From Oscillatoria salina IIICB1 (GTDB lineage Bacteria; Cyanobacteriota; Cyanobacteriia; Cyanobacteriales; SIO1D9): DNA of 38,329 nucleotides. This document shows, piece by piece, positions 25,823 through 34,739 of the stretch. The stretch's first letter is position 1, and each line of letters starts with the position of its first letter. The translations under genes and the position numbers were made by a program. The notes beneath the pieces are model-generated. The model was not told where the DNA came from, did no database searches, and worked only from the letters and a program-made list of their open reading frames with translations. Where the stretch lies: positions 1-38,329 of the forward strand of contig NZ_JAAHBQ010000057.1 of assembly GCF_020144665.1 (NCBI RefSeq). Reading direction: 5' to 3'.

Positions 25823-26773
25823 ATGGCAGATGTAGAAGTAGAGAATCAGGTGCAACCAAAATTAATTATTCACGGTGGTGCTGGTAGTTCCCTCAAAGGT
25901 AAAGGGGGACTAAACGCAGTACGTCAATCGCTTCATTCGATTGTTGAAGAAATTTATGCTTTACTCCTCGACAAAGCTAGTGCTACTGAAGCGGTAGTTA
26001 AGGGCTGTCAGCTTCTAGAGGATGAACCTCGCTTTAATGCGGGGACGGGTTCGGTATTGCAATCAGATGGTCAAATTCGTATGAGTGCGAGTTTGATGGA
26101 TGGTACTTCTCAAAGTTTTAGCGGGGCGATTAATGTCTCGCGAATCAAAAATCCGATCGCCTTAGCGAAGTTTCTCCAATCTCAAAGCGATCGCGTTCTT
26201 TCTGATTATGGTGCGGCGGAGTTGACGCGAGAGTTACAAATTTCTCCCTACAACCCCTTGACAGATAAACGTTTAAATGAATGGCTGGCTGAAAGGAAAG
26301 ATAATTTCAGTAAAAGCATGGCTGGAGTGATCGCCGAAAGTGAAGCTGGACGCGGTACAATTGGCGTTGTCGCCCTGGATAGTCAAGGAAATCTCGCGGC
26401 GGGTACTTCTACTGGTGGGAAGGGCTTTGAACGCATTGGGCGCGTCAGTGACTCGGCAATGCCCGCAGGTAATTATGCCACCAAACAAGCGGCGGTTAGC
26501 TGTACGGGGATCGGAGAAGATATCATAGATGAGTGTCTAGCAGCGAAAATTGTGGTGCGCGTTACCGATGGTTTGTCTTTAGCCGCCGCTTTTGAACGTT
26601 CTTTTGTGGAAGCGAAACAAAATCAACGGGATTTGGGCGCGATCGGTATTGCTGCGACAGGTGCGATCGCCTGGGGCAAAACTAGCGACGTTCTCCTCGC
26701 TGCTTATCACGATGGTCAAAATATTGGCGACACTCTCGAATGGACTGACGAAAGTCTCATCGATTGCTCATGA
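25823..26773 (+). CDS. iaaA: Isoaspartyl peptidase / plant-type L-asparaginase
   Basis: A 316-residue Ntn-hydrolase precursor. It starts with the family signature LIIHGGAGS (residues ~14-22). The autocleavage site is before Thr179 in GRGTIGVVALD, which becomes the nucleophile of the beta subunit, and the STGGKGFERIGRVSDSAMPA loop is conserved. It hydrolyses beta-aspartyl dipeptides and L-asparagine in the cytoplasm, recycling damaged or stored peptide, including cyanophycin-derived beta-Asp-Arg in cyanobacteria. Its TGA overlaps the ATG of the alpha/beta hydrolase, so the two are coupled. Confidence 0.92.
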   Translation: MADVEVENQVQPKLIIHGGAGSSLKGKGGLNAVRQSLHSIVEEIYALLLDKASATEAVVKGCQLLEDEPRFNAGTGSVLQSDGQIRMSASLMDGTSQSFSGAINVSRIKNPIALAKFLQSQSDRVLSDYGAAELTRELQISPYNPLTDKRLNEWLAERKDNFSKSMAGVIAESEAGRGTIGVVALDSQGNLAAGTSTGGKGFERIGRVSDSAMPAGNYATKQAAVSCTGIGEDIIDECLAAKIVVRVTDGLSLAAAFERSFVEAKQNQRDLGAIGIAATGAIAWGKTSDVLLAAYHDGQNIGDTLEWTDESLIDCS

Positions 26774-27612
26774 ATCTGAATGTGGAAATTCGCGGAGAGG
26801 GTTTTCCCCTTCTCTGCTTGCACGGTCATCCTGGTAGCGGACGCTGTATGTCTGTGTTTACCGAATATTTATCTCCCCATTGGCAAACTATTGCTCCCGA
26901 TTTGCGTGGTTATGGCAAAAGTCGCCCTCTGGGTAACTTTTCGATGAACGACCATTTGAATGATTTGGAAGAATTACTTGACAAATTGCAGATAAAATGC
27001 TGTTTGCTCTTGGGCTGGTCTTTGGGAGGAATTTTAGCTTTAGAATTGGCACTGCGAAACCCTCAGCGTTATAGCGGTTTGATTTTAATCGCGACTGCGG
27101 CACGTCCTCGCGGCAGTCATCCGCGTGTAGGTTGGCAATGTATGTTAAATACCGGATTGGCAGGAGTTATTAACTCGGTTATTCCGGGATGGCAGTGGAA
27201 TATCGATGTTTTTGGCAGAAATTCGCTCTTTGGCTACCTGATCCAACAACATACACCCCAAGCTTATCGCTATCTTGCCCGTGAAGGAAACCCTGCCTAT
27301 GTGCAAACTTCTCTAACTGCTCATCGGGCGCTGAATACGGCTTTGAGAAAAGGTTATAATCGTCTTGGGGATTTAGAACTTATTCAAGCCCCATGCTTAA
27401 TGCTGGCAGGAGAACGAGATCGTCACATTACGGCTGAGTCAAGTCGAGAAACTGCTCAAAAGTTAAAAAATTGCCAGTGGCACTGCTACCCAAATACAGC
27501 CCATTTATTTCCTTGGGAAATTCCTACACAGATGCTCGCGGATATAGATCGCTGGTTAGCAACACATCCGCAAGTAGGAGCAATAGCTAGGAAAGAAAAA
27601 AGTTGCTCGTAA
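26770..27612 (+). CDS. Alpha/beta hydrolase
   Basis: A 280-residue alpha/beta-hydrolase-fold enzyme. The oxyanion-type motif LHGHPGSG is near residue 18, the nucleophile Ser84 is in GWSLGG, an Asp is in GERDRH and the catalytic His is in NTAHLFPWE. The start at ATG 26770 overlaps the stop of iaaA (ATGA); the TTG two codons earlier is less likely. No signal peptide, so it acts in the cytoplasm. The substrate cannot be read from sequence. The closest general look is to the short single-domain esterase/haloperoxidase-like group. Confidence 0.88.
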   Translation: MNLNVEIRGEGFPLLCLHGHPGSGRCMSVFTEYLSPHWQTIAPDLRGYGKSRPLGNFSMNDHLNDLEELLDKLQIKCCLLLGWSLGGILALELALRNPQRYSGLILIATAARPRGSHPRVGWQCMLNTGLAGVINSVIPGWQWNIDVFGRNSLFGYLIQQHTPQAYRYLAREGNPAYVQTSLTAHRALNTALRKGYNRLGDLELIQAPCLMLAGERDRHITAESSRETAQKLKNCQWHCYPNTAHLFPWEIPTQMLADIDRWLATHPQVGAIARKEKSCS

Positions 27613-27707
27613 GTGAAGTTTACCCAACTAAATTATAAAAATCCAATAATACCATTTTGCTTTTGAATAACTTCAACAGCAGCAACTTTTTCAGTTCCCA
27701 ACCTTGA

Positions 27708-27992
27708 CTAAGAAGGCTGTCCGCTAAGAGTGGGAATTCGGTCAAATTCAATTGGTTCAGCAACCTCATCAAAAACAGTCAAGTTATTTGGCTTGCAACG
27801 TTTGATACTAACTGCAATTCCCTGAGCATTTTCGTTTTTCAAGTCTTCGACATAACCTCCCGCCTCTTCTTCTGCTTCGTTTTTACTCATAAACGGACCG
27901 AAATAGTAAGTACAGCCAGGATTGTCAGTAACAATTTCTACCCAGCAAGCCAATCCGAAGAATTCCAGAATCTTAATCAATATTTCTTTCAT
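27708..27992 (-). CDS. DUF1816 domain protein
   Basis: A 94-residue cyanobacterial protein. The diagnostic run is WVEIVTDNPGCTYYFGPF, then an acidic helix (KNEAEEEAGGYVEDL) and a basic strand with IKRCKPNNLTVFDE. DUF1816 proteins are small, cyanobacteria-specific and of unknown role; some are reported near phycobilisome or stress genes. No transport signal. It stands alone between the hydrolase gene (opposite strand, tail to tail) and rlmB. Confidence 0.88.
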   Translation of the reverse strand: MKEILIKILEFFGLACWVEIVTDNPGCTYYFGPFMSKNEAEEEAGGYVEDLKNENAQGIAVSIKRCKPNNLTVFDEVAEPIEFDRIPTLSGQPS

Positions 27993-28064
27993 GTTTTTTC
28001 CCCTATTTGGCAGTATGTAAATGGTGCTTTTTATTTGCTGTCCTTTACATTTATTTATACTCTG

Positions 28065-28991
28065 TTACATTTCTTTTTGCCAGTTCTCTTGAGGCGGAGA
28101 TTCTAAGTAAAGACGGTCTGAACCCCTTTGACGATAAATTTCGTATAATGCCATACCTGCGGCTACAGAGGCATTCAGGCTTGGTGTTTTTCCTCGTAGC
28201 GGAATCGAAACCAAAACATCGCAACAACGTTGGGTCAACAAATTCAAACCTTCGCCTTCTGAACCTACAACTAATCCTATCGCACCAGAAAATTCCACTG
28301 CGTATAATGGTTTACCGATTTCGGCAGTAGTACCATAAATCCAGAAGCCTGCTTCTTTTAATTCTTCCAAAGCACGAGAAAGATTGACCACTCGTGCAAC
28401 GGGAAAATGTTCCAAAGCCCCGGCGGCTACTTTCATCACCGTAGAGGTGATCCCGGTAGCTCGACGTTGGGGTACGATCATTCCTTGCGCTCCGATCGCT
28501 TCCGCGCTACGAATAATTGCACCGAGGTTATGGGGATCGGTAATTCCTTCCGCAATCACAATTACAGGTGCTTTGGTAGTAGCTTTGGCTTGGGCGATCA
28601 GTTCGGGTAATTCGAGATAAGAGTAGGGCGCAACTTGAGCGATAATTCCTTGGTGAGTTGCACCGCGACTAATTTGACTCAAGCGACGAGGTTCAACCTC
28701 GTCGATTACAGTTCCATTTGTCTTTGCTTGTTGGAGCAGTGAATGAAAGCGAGAATCATAGCGGAGTTTGGTTGTTACCCAAATCCGATTAATTTGGCGA
28801 TCGCTCTCTAGCACTGCTAACACTGAATGGCGACCATAGACTAGGTCATTATCCTCTCTTTCGGCTGAATCGGTAGTTGATTGCGGATAGCGTTCCCGCT
28901 TTTCTCTCGATCCCGACGCAAATCTCTTTTTTTCTGGTCTTTTTTTCTGCCCGCGATCGACAATTTTTGGTTTGCGGTTTCCCTGGCTCAT
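28065..28991 (-). CDS. rlmB: 23S rRNA (guanosine-2'-O)-methyltransferase RlmB
   Basis: A 308-residue SPOUT methyltransferase. A basic tail of ~45 residues ([20 protein letters not shown]) precedes the substrate-binding domain ([13 protein letters not shown]). The catalytic part contains [18 protein letters not shown], then [11 protein letters not shown] and [17 protein letters not shown], the three SPOUT motifs. It methylates G2251 (E. coli numbering) in the peptidyl-transferase loop. The mrnC gene, encoding another 23S rRNA maturation enzyme, lies 28 bases upstream on the same strand, so both are likely cotranscribed. Confidence 0.93.
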   Translation of the reverse strand: MSQGNRKPKIVDRGQKKRPEKKRFASGSREKRERYPQSTTDSAEREDNDLVYGRHSVLAVLESDRQINRIWVTTKLRYDSRFHSLLQQAKTNGTVIDEVEPRRLSQISRGATHQGIIAQVAPYSYLELPELIAQAKATTKAPVIVIAEGITDPHNLGAIIRSAEAIGAQGMIVPQRRATGITSTVMKVAAGALEHFPVARVVNLSRALEELKEAGFWIYGTTAEIGKPLYAVEFSGAIGLVVGSEGEGLNLLTQRCCDVLVSIPLRGKTPSLNASVAAGMALYEIYRQRGSDRLYLESPPQENWQKEM

Positions 28992-29019
28992 ATTGTCATC
29001 AAATTCTAACTTTTACTAA

Positions 29020-29493
29020 TTAAATTTCTGATTCTAGATCCAACTTTGCCAGCAATTCACTCAAACGCTGGGGATCTTTGAGATAGAGATAGCCGATTAA
29101 TGCTTCTAAACTCGTAGCTTTTTGGTAAATTTCTCCAGATATCCGTTTAGGACGACTTGTAGCTGCATTACGTCCCCGTCGTAGAATTTCTCGCTCCCAA
29201 TCAGTTAGGTGCGGTTCGAGAAAACTTAATTGAGCCGCTTGACTTTCGGCTCGCACTTGCGCCACTACTTGACGATGATAGGTAGAAATTCTTTTCGGTG
29301 GCAAAATGTAGCGAGTGCGAATATAAATTTCGTAAACTGCATCTCCCAAATAAGCCAAAGAACTTGGCGATAAATGTTCTGGTTTAAAGCCCAAACTAGC
29401 GTCAGCGAAAATTCCCTTGAATAGGGTTTCTATCCCAGTCAAAGCCGAATAGCTTGACTGTGTATTTGAACTATCTGGCTTTGGAGGTCTCAC
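29020..29493 (-). CDS. mrnC: Mini-ribonuclease III
   Basis: A 157-residue RNase III-like protein with the catalytic domain only and no double-stranded RNA-binding domain. The signature YLGDAVYEIYIRTRY carries the catalytic Asp and Glu, and EALIGYLYL supplies the second acidic site. GTG at 29491-29493 is the likely start. Mini-III cleaves the 23S rRNA precursor to make mature ends, and cyanobacteria and Gram-positives share it. The neighbour rlmB acts on the same molecule. Confidence 0.93.
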   Translation of the reverse strand: MRPPKPDSSNTQSSYSALTGIETLFKGIFADASLGFKPEHLSPSSLAYLGDAVYEIYIRTRYILPPKRISTYHRQVVAQVRAESQAAQLSFLEPHLTDWEREILRRGRNAATSRPKRISGEIYQKATSLEALIGYLYLKDPQRLSELLAKLDLESEI

Positions 29494-29553
29494 TATTTCT
29501 AGTCTGCCCGACTTCTCGTTTTACATTGTAGCTTGTTCTTCTCTTCACGAAAC

Positions 29554-29582
29554 AACTATCTGACAAGTACCGCCAGATAGTT
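29554..29582 (-). terminator. Hairpin between the STAS gene and mrnC
   Basis: A perfect 9-bp inverted repeat, AACTATCTG at 29554-29562 and CAGATAGTT at 29574-29582, with an 11-base loop. It sits just past the end of the STAS gene and before the mrnC start on the same strand, where a terminator for the STAS gene would be. On the minus strand it is followed by TTGTTTCG rather than a clean T-run, so it is only terminator-like. Confidence 0.45.
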
Positions 29583-29607
29583 AAGAGTTATTATCCATCT
29601 GAAAGGT

Positions 29608-29976
29608 TCAGCTAGTCTCGATCTTGTCTAACGCTGCTTGCACCGAAGGCTGGAGGGAAAGAAACTTTTCTAAACGAACCAGCTTGACTGTTTGAGTCAC
29701 GCGGGCATTAGTAACTATTTGCAGCGTTCCGGAGGCATTTTGTGCCTTTTTTACTAACTGTACCAAAGCACCTAACCCAGAACTATCGACAAAATCGATC
29801 TGGGACAGATCCAAAATGATGTTATTTGGACCTTCATCAATGAAATTGCCGATGACTCTCCGAAATGTTGGTTCGGAGAAGGCATCTAACAATCCTGTCA
29901 GACGGAAGATTTGGTGGTTTTCCCCGACTTCGCGCGTGCCTCTTAAGCTTACTGTCAGGTTTAGTGGCTCAGGAAT
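29608..29976 (-). CDS. STAS-domain anti-sigma factor antagonist (uncertain, possibly ATT start)
   Basis: A small cytoplasmic protein of SpoIIAA/RsbV type. The phosphorylation-site region reads DFVDSSGLGALVQL, with the Ser pair that an anti-sigma kinase would phosphorylate. The conserved frame extends upstream of the first usual start (TTG at 29890-29892, which would remove the first strand): residues PEPLNLTVSLRGTREVG fit the STAS N-terminus. No ATG, GTG or TTG exists between the upstream in-frame stop and that segment. An AGGAGG ribosome site (complement of 29981-29986) lies 4-5 bases before an ATT at 29974-29976 or 8 bases before the second codon, so I propose ATT, which gives 122 residues. 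The partner kinase gene is not in the window. Confidence 0.7.
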   Translation of the reverse strand: MPEPLNLTVSLRGTREVGENHQIFRLTGLLDAFSEPTFRRVIGNFIDEGPNNIILDLSQIDFVDSSGLGALVQLVKKAQNASGTLQIVTNARVTQTVKLVRLEKFLSLQPSVQAALDKIETS

Positions 29977-30163
29977 AATCTCCTCCTCAAACTGTAGCGT
30001 TATTCAATCAAAGGTATAGTATATCGACAAATTCTTCTTTAGGAAAACCTTTCCCCAAGTTTTTTTAGATTCTTCTAGTTAATTACTGTTGTTTAGCAAA
30101 TTTACTGTAATTTGTCAAGATATTTTCGAGATAAATTTTCCTTAGCTACTAGCTGGCAAAGAG

Positions 30164-30187
30164 AGAGACGTTGCATCGAACGTCTCT
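30164..30187 (-). terminator. Probable rho-independent terminator of carA
   Basis: A perfect 9-bp stem, AGAGACGTT at 30164-30172 and AACGTCTCT at 30179-30187, with a 6-base loop. It starts 15 bases after the carA stop and is followed on the minus strand by the pyrimidine run CTCTCTTT. Confidence 0.65.
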
Positions 30188-30201
30188 AGATTATTTCTCA
30201 G

Positions 30202-31347
30202 TTAGTTGGCATGATGTTCTCGCATTAACTTGACAAAACGCTCGAACAAATAATCAGCATCGTGAGGACCAGGGCTAGCTTCTGGGTGATACTGAACGGA
30301 AAAGAAAGGTAAATTTTTATGACGTAAGCCAGCGACCGTGCGATCGTTGAGGTTGAGATGAGTAATTTCCACATCCGGAGTTAAAGAATCGAGATCCACA
30401 GCAAAACCGTGATTTTGACTGGTAATCTCCACCTGCTGTTTTAATCCGGCAGGTTGATTTAAACCCCGATGTCCGAATTTGAGTTTGAAAGTAGATGCAC
30501 CGAGAGACAAACCGAGAATTTGATGTCCCATGCAAATGCCAAACGTTGGTTTACCTTGTGCTAGCAAAGCTTTCGTAGTTGCGATCCCTTCACTAACGGC
30601 GGCGGGATCGCCAGGTCCGTTAGAGAGGAAAATACCATCAGGGTTGTGTTTGAGAATGTCTTCTGGAGATGAGTTAGCGGGAACAACGACAACGCGACAA
30701 CCGTAACTGGCTAAACGTCGCAAAATATTGCGTTTGATGCCAAAATCAATGGCGACAACAGTTAAAGGTTCGCCGTTAGTCGCATCTTCCACAGGACGAA
30801 ATTCCCAACTAGGATCGGTAGGATTAGACCATTCGTAAACATCTTTCGTGGTTACTTCCCGAACTAAGTTTAATCCTGCCATTGGTGGGGCAGCTTGGAC
30901 GTGGCGGAGTAATTCTTCGGGATCGAGGATTTCGGTAGAAATCCCGCCATTCATCGCCCCTGACGAGCGAATTTTCCGAGTTAGGGCGCGAGTGTCAATG
31001 CCATAAATTGCCGGAATTTTATGTTCTTTGAGGTAGTCGGGTAAAGATTTTGTCGCTCGCCAATTACTGGGGCGATCGCAAATATTTCGGGCGACAATAC
31101 CTTTAAGATGAGGTTGATAGGATTCTTCGTCTTCCGGGTTGACACCAGTATTGCCTAATTCCGGATAGGTGAAGATGACAATTTGACCGCAGTAGCTGGG
31201 ATCGGTCATAACTTCCTGATATCCTGTCATTCCGGTATTAAAAACGACCTCACCGATCGCCGTTCCGGAGCTTCCCCCAGCATAACCCTTATATGTTGTT
31301 CCATCTGCTAGAACGAGTAGGGCTGGTTTAGCCTCTGTAATTCGCAT
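30202..31347 (-). CDS. carA: Carbamoyl-phosphate synthase small (glutaminase) subunit
   Basis: A 381-residue class I glutamine amidotransferase subunit. The N-terminal small-subunit domain ([34 protein letters not shown]) is followed by the amidotransferase domain with nucleophile Cys272 in GICMGHQ and the His/Glu pair in [12 protein letters not shown]. It hydrolyses glutamine and passes ammonia to CarB to make carbamoyl phosphate for arginine and pyrimidine synthesis. CarB is not in the window, so the genes are separated here, as is usual in cyanobacteria. The length is full. Confidence 0.96.
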   Translation of the reverse strand: MRITEAKPALLVLADGTTYKGYAGGSSGTAIGEVVFNTGMTGYQEVMTDPSYCGQIVIFTYPELGNTGVNPEDEESYQPHLKGIVARNICDRPSNWRATKSLPDYLKEHKIPAIYGIDTRALTRKIRSSGAMNGGISTEILDPEELLRHVQAAPPMAGLNLVREVTTKDVYEWSNPTDPSWEFRPVEDATNGEPLTVVAIDFGIKRNILRRLASYGCRVVVVPANSSPEDILKHNPDGIFLSNGPGDPAAVSEGIATTKALLAQGKPTFGICMGHQILGLSLGASTFKLKFGHRGLNQPAGLKQQVEITSQNHGFAVDLDSLTPDVEITHLNLNDRTVAGLRHKNLPFFSVQYHPEASPGPHDADYLFERFVKLMREHHAN

Positions 31348-31654
31348 ATCTTTTCACTGTAAAACTTTTACTAATTCGTAGAATAGCATTCAGGCAGCTT
31401 CCCAGCAGCAGCGAGAGCGAATTTTGTTCAAATAACTACCGGGTAGGAATCGAAATACTAATAATTCTTATGGTAAATTTTGATGTGGAGATTCTCGACA
31501 AATTCCGTCAATAACTATAATCGTTAGTGCTTTACACCCCTACTAACCAATCTTTCCTCCTGAATTATCGAGAGTTAATGAATAAATGGTATACCAAGCA
31601 GGAAAAAAATGTGCTACCAAACTAAAGAGCTAATTTTTCGATTCGGAGTCATTG
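31348..31654. other. Divergent intergenic region between carA and the small secreted-protein gene
   Basis: About 307 bases with no gene that I can support. It must hold the carA promoter on one strand and that of the gene at 31655 on the other. I see no clear operator, ARG-box-like site or riboswitch. A GGAG ribosome site lies just before the ATG at 31655. Confidence 0.4.
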
Positions 31655-32098
31655 ATGCGTCCTTATTTGCCTAGATATTCGATTTTGTTTATCCTCAGCG
31701 CCGCCATTAGTTTTGCTAATTTTGGCTGTGCAGACCCAAAATTGTCTCAGTGTAAAAAGATTATCGACATTGCCAATGATGTAGCAACAGAAACACAAAA
31801 CCTCTCGGATAGTGGTAGTAATACCGATCCCCAAGCAGCACTGCAAGTAGCTAGTGCTTTTGAGCAAGCAGCCCAAGCAATGGAAACCCTAGAAAGCAAG
31901 GATGAACAATTACTTGATTATCAAGCTGGTTTAATTCAGGTATATCACTCTCACTCTCAAGCAACTCGCCAGTTTGTTGAAGCTTACGAAAAGAAAAATC
32001 GTGGTGCTGCGGAGGCGGCGTTGAAAACTGTTCGTGAAGCTGGAAATTTAGAACAAGAAGTGGTTAATGGTATTAACAATTATTGTAATGTCAACTAA
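31655..32098 (+). CDS. Small secreted protein or lipoprotein of unknown function
   Basis: A 147-residue protein. Its N-terminus is a signal sequence (basic start MRPYLPR, core YSILFILSAAISFA) reaching a Cys near residue 25 (NFGC), which is a poor but possible lipobox. The mature part is helical, Ala/Gln/Glu-rich, with a heptad-like pattern (AFEQAAQAMETLESKDEQLL; QVYHSHSQATRQFVEAYEK) and a second Cys at the C-terminus, so a helical bundle is likely. ATG at 31655 is used; the TTG codon before it only adds one residue. I do not recognise the family. Confidence 0.75.
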   Translation: MRPYLPRYSILFILSAAISFANFGCADPKLSQCKKIIDIANDVATETQNLSDSGSNTDPQAALQVASAFEQAAQAMETLESKDEQLLDYQAGLIQVYHSHSQATRQFVEAYEKKNRGAAEAALKTVREAGNLEQEVVNGINNYCNVN

Positions 32099-32153
32099 TA
32101 ACTAAACGCTCCGCAGTGAGCGATTTACGAGCGAGGCTTGTGGAAACTAATCT

Positions 32154-32177
32154 GCCACCAAATTTAGATTTGGTGGC
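32154..32177. terminator. Bidirectional hairpin between convergent genes
   Basis: A perfect 10-bp stem, GCCACCAAAT and ATTTGGTGGC, with a TTAG loop. It lies between the rightward gene ending at 32098 and the leftward TPR gene ending at 32229. Both flanks are A/T-rich but lack long T-runs. The position suits a shared terminator. Confidence 0.65.
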
Positions 32178-32228
32178 TAATTCAAATCAAGTTGTCTGGA
32201 ATTAATAACTGATAACTAATAATCGATT

Positions 32229-33341
32229 TTAGCGTTGCTTTTCTTTAATTTCGTCGAGCATCGCTTCTGCTTGTCGAATGCCGCTTCGGTTATTATTTTC
32301 TTGGTAAAGATCGCGAGCTTTTTCAATAGCCGCGATCGCTTCAGAGTATCTTTGTCTTCCTTTTAAAGCTAACCCTAAATTATAATGAGCAGCAGGATTA
32401 TTCGGAGCTAATTCGATAAGCTGACGATAAGCCACGATCGCCTCGATATGATTTCCCTGTGTTAGTAAAATCTCGCCAATTTCCGCTTGAGCATTGACAA
32501 AATTACGTCTGAGAGAAACAGCACGTCGGAAAGAGTCTAAAGCTCCCTCTAAATTCCGGCGTTGGCGATAAACTTTGCCAATATAGTAATGAATATCAGG
32601 ATTTTGTCCATCCATTTTTTTCGCTTGTTCCAAAGCTGCTAATCCAGCATTCGTATTACCTTCACTTAACAAAGCAACACCTAACTGAAGCAGCATACCA
32701 CTGCTGCGGGCAGAATTACGAGTAGCTTTTTGTAGTACCTCGATCGCTTCCGTAGTACGTCCTTGCTGAATTAAAGTAGTACCGAGGATTTCATAAGCTT
32801 CCTGATTATCAGGATCTAAAGCAATAATTTGTTGATAAGCCGCGATCGCGCCGTTATAATCTTCCTCGCGCAGTAAAACTACACCTAATCCTTGTAAATG
32901 CTTCAAATTATTCGGATCGATCCTCGCAGCATTCCGATAAGCATCAGCCGCAGTTCGATTATCTCCTGTTTGGGCGAGACTGTAACCAAGTGCGTAATAA
33001 TATTCAGCATTATTCGCTTCTAAACTAACCGCTTGTCGATAAGCTTGGGCTGCTTCGCGATAATTACCCAAACGCGCTTGTAAATAGCCAATACCCGAAA
33101 ATATCTTCGCATTTTCGCGATCTAAAGCCGCAGCCCGTTGATAAGCATTTACAGCCTGGACAAAATTTCCCGCATCAACTAATTCTCGTCCCTGCCGCAG
33201 CAGTTCGTCAATTTGTTGATTGCTCGATTGCTGAGACTGACTCAACAGTAAAGGTTGACTAATTTGAGCCTTAGCAGGCAGAGTAGTTACCAATCCAGTC
33301 AATAATAGACTAGCGACAAGAGAAAAAGTTTGTTTTTGCAC
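32229..33341 (-). CDS. Exported TPR-repeat protein
   Basis: A 370-residue protein starting at GTG (33339-33341). A signal peptide (core FSLVASLLLTGLVTTLPAKA, cleaved near residue 25) is followed by a Gln/Ser-rich linker. About nine tetratricopeptide repeats then run from ~45 to ~355, each about 34 residues with the usual A-x-x-A-Y-x-x-A pattern (for example EAAQAYRQAVSL and GAIAAYQQIIALDP). TPR proteins act as docking scaffolds. This one is periplasmic or outer-membrane-associated, with unknown partners. It is convergent with the small secreted-protein gene at 31655, sharing the hairpin between them. Confidence 0.88.
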   Translation of the reverse strand: MQKQTFSLVASLLLTGLVTTLPAKAQISQPLLLSQSQQSSNQQIDELLRQGRELVDAGNFVQAVNAYQRAAALDRENAKIFSGIGYLQARLGNYREAAQAYRQAVSLEANNAEYYYALGYSLAQTGDNRTAADAYRNAARIDPNNLKHLQGLGVVLLREEDYNGAIAAYQQIIALDPDNQEAYEILGTTLIQQGRTTEAIEVLQKATRNSARSSGMLLQLGVALLSEGNTNAGLAALEQAKKMDGQNPDIHYYIGKVYRQRRNLEGALDSFRRAVSLRRNFVNAQAEIGEILLTQGNHIEAIVAYRQLIELAPNNPAAHYNLGLALKGRQRYSEAIAAIEKARDLYQENNNRSGIRQAEAMLDEIKEKQR

Positions 33342-33772
33342 GGCTATTTTGATAACAAGTGTGAGGTTAAATTTTTCAGTGTTACGATCGCCACAGTCCC
33401 CAATCAGGAAATCCTGGCGATTAACGCAACTAGGTTAGCATTTTAGTAGATTTGGCTTAGATTACAAGAAAAATTTGCCCAGGTCAATATCTGATTGTCA
33501 CAATTACGGATGTCTGAGAAAATGCGATCGTGGAAGAAGCAACAGCGTCACGTCTGGTATCTCAGCAGATACGATCGGATATCATCTAATTGTTTACCAA
33601 TTGATTAAAAATACTAATATTGAAAATTAGGTTTATTCACGCTCAGAATGAAACTAAGTCAACTGTTTAGTTTCGATAGTTTCACCCCTACCTTGAGTCA
33701 ATAATTTATTTAACATAATTACTCTAAAATTTAGTTATAATAATTAAAGGACGAAAAGCAGCCGTAATTATC
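33342..33772. other. Intergenic region
   Basis: About 430 bases without a supportable gene. It separates the leftward TPR gene from the rightward small gene at 33773. It holds partial HIP1 sites (GCGATCG near 33523) and an 8-bp inverted repeat, GAAACTAA at 33650-33657 with TTAGTTTC at 33667-33674. Its right end carries a -10-like box for the next gene. Confidence 0.4.
33736..33741 (+). promoter_or_regulatory. Possible -10 box TATAAT
   Basis: A perfect TATAAT lies 32 bases before the ATG at 33773. No well-spaced -35 box is clear, so this is only a candidate; the surrounding DNA is AT-rich and could give it by chance. Confidence 0.3.
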
Positions 33773-34045
33773 ATGGAAGCTATTTTTTGGAGTGTCGAAG
33801 AAGTTGCCCACCGAGCAAAACAATTTTACGAAAATGGTATTCGTCAAGAAATTGAGTCTGGCGATAATCTTGGCAAAATGATTGTAATTAATGCTGAAAC
33901 TGGCGAATACGGAATCGATCAAACTGGCGTAGAAACAGCCTTAAAGTTAAAGCAAAAAAATCCTAATGCTAGATTGTTTACTATGCGGATTGGTTACGAT
34001 GTTGCTGTCAGCTTTGGTGGTGCAAGTGAGCGTATTGTAGAATGA
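33773..34045 (+). CDS. Small conserved cyanobacterial protein of unknown function
   Basis: A 90-residue cytoplasmic protein: a helical N-terminal half (EEVAHRAKQFYENGIRQEIE) followed by a strand-rich part with MIVINAETGEYGIDQTG and a basic, Gly-rich end (LFTMRIGYDVAVSFGG). I recall similar small proteins in many cyanobacteria, sometimes beside toxin-like or aspartic-protease-like genes, but no such partner is present here. An antitoxin-like role is possible and unproven. It stands alone, with gaps on both sides. Confidence 0.75.
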   Translation: MEAIFWSVEEVAHRAKQFYENGIRQEIESGDNLGKMIVINAETGEYGIDQTGVETALKLKQKNPNARLFTMRIGYDVAVSFGGASERIVE

Positions 34046-34166
34046 TTCACGGCAGATTAATCAATCGCATAATATCATTTAGAGATAGATTTTGCTGAAA
34101 ATGGTTTGGTGTCGTTAACCAAAATACTCACTAAATAAATCTTTCTTCATCGGCTAAATATTATCT

Positions 34167-34739
34167 ATGAAACTACAGCAAAATAAAAGTCAATTACGTC
34201 GTCAATTACTTAAACAAAGACTCTCTATCTCTGCACAAGAATGCCAAGAAAAAAGCGCAAAACTCTGCACTCATTTACAATCTTCGCCCATATTTAAGCA
34301 AGCAAAAACTATTCTCGCCTACTTCAGTTTTCGCTGCGAACCCGATCTTAATTTTCTCTTCACAAACACCGAAAAAAAATGGGGTTTCCCTCGATGTGTC
34401 GATAAATCTCTCTTCTGGCATCGCTGGCAGCCCGGAGAACCCTTAGAAAAAGGAAATTTTGGCATTTTTGAACCTCATCCAAATTCACCCAGCTTACAGC
34501 CCAATTTAGTCGATTTAATTTTAGTTCCCGCGATCGCCTGCGACTATCGAGGATATCGTCTCGGTTACGGTGGAGGTTTCTACGACCGAATGTTAGCTTC
34601 CCCAAAATGGCAAACCAAGCCTACCATAGGTATTATCTACGACTTCGCCTTTCTGCCCCAACTACCCAGCGATCCTTGGGATAAACCACTAGATGCAGTT
34701 TGTACCGAAACAGGTGTAAAAATAGTGACTGGGGACTAG
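34167..34739 (+). CDS. 5-formyltetrahydrofolate cyclo-ligase
   Basis: A 190-residue enzyme of one-carbon metabolism that converts 5-formyl-THF to 5,10-methenyl-THF with ATP. The N-terminal Lys/Arg helix (KSQLRRQLLKQRLS), the ILAYFSFRCEPD strand, and the hallmark GYRLGYGGGFYDR (ATP/folate binding) are present at the expected spacing. The length is normal. The last codons (VTGD and stop) come from a GGGGACTAG unit of the short repeat tract that follows, so the repeat supplies the stop codon. Confidence 0.93.
   Translation: MKLQQNKSQLRRQLLKQRLSISAQECQEKSAKLCTHLQSSPIFKQAKTILAYFSFRCEPDLNFLFTNTEKKWGFPRCVDKSLFWHRWQPGEPLEKGNFGIFEPHPNSPSLQPNLVDLILVPAIACDYRGYRLGYGGGFYDRMLASPKWQTKPTIGIIYDFAFLPQLPSDPWDKPLDAVCTETGVKIVTGD

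Noticed and set aside
25518-25859. Leftward open frame of 113 codons
   Set aside because: It is a translation of the GGGGACT and pyrimidine tracts, with tandem SPHLT-type repeats, and overlaps two better genes.
27596-27691. Inverted repeat AAAAAGTTGC / GCAACTTTTT after the alpha/beta hydrolase gene
   Set aside because: The 75-base loop and A/T-rich arms make a real terminator hairpin doubtful.
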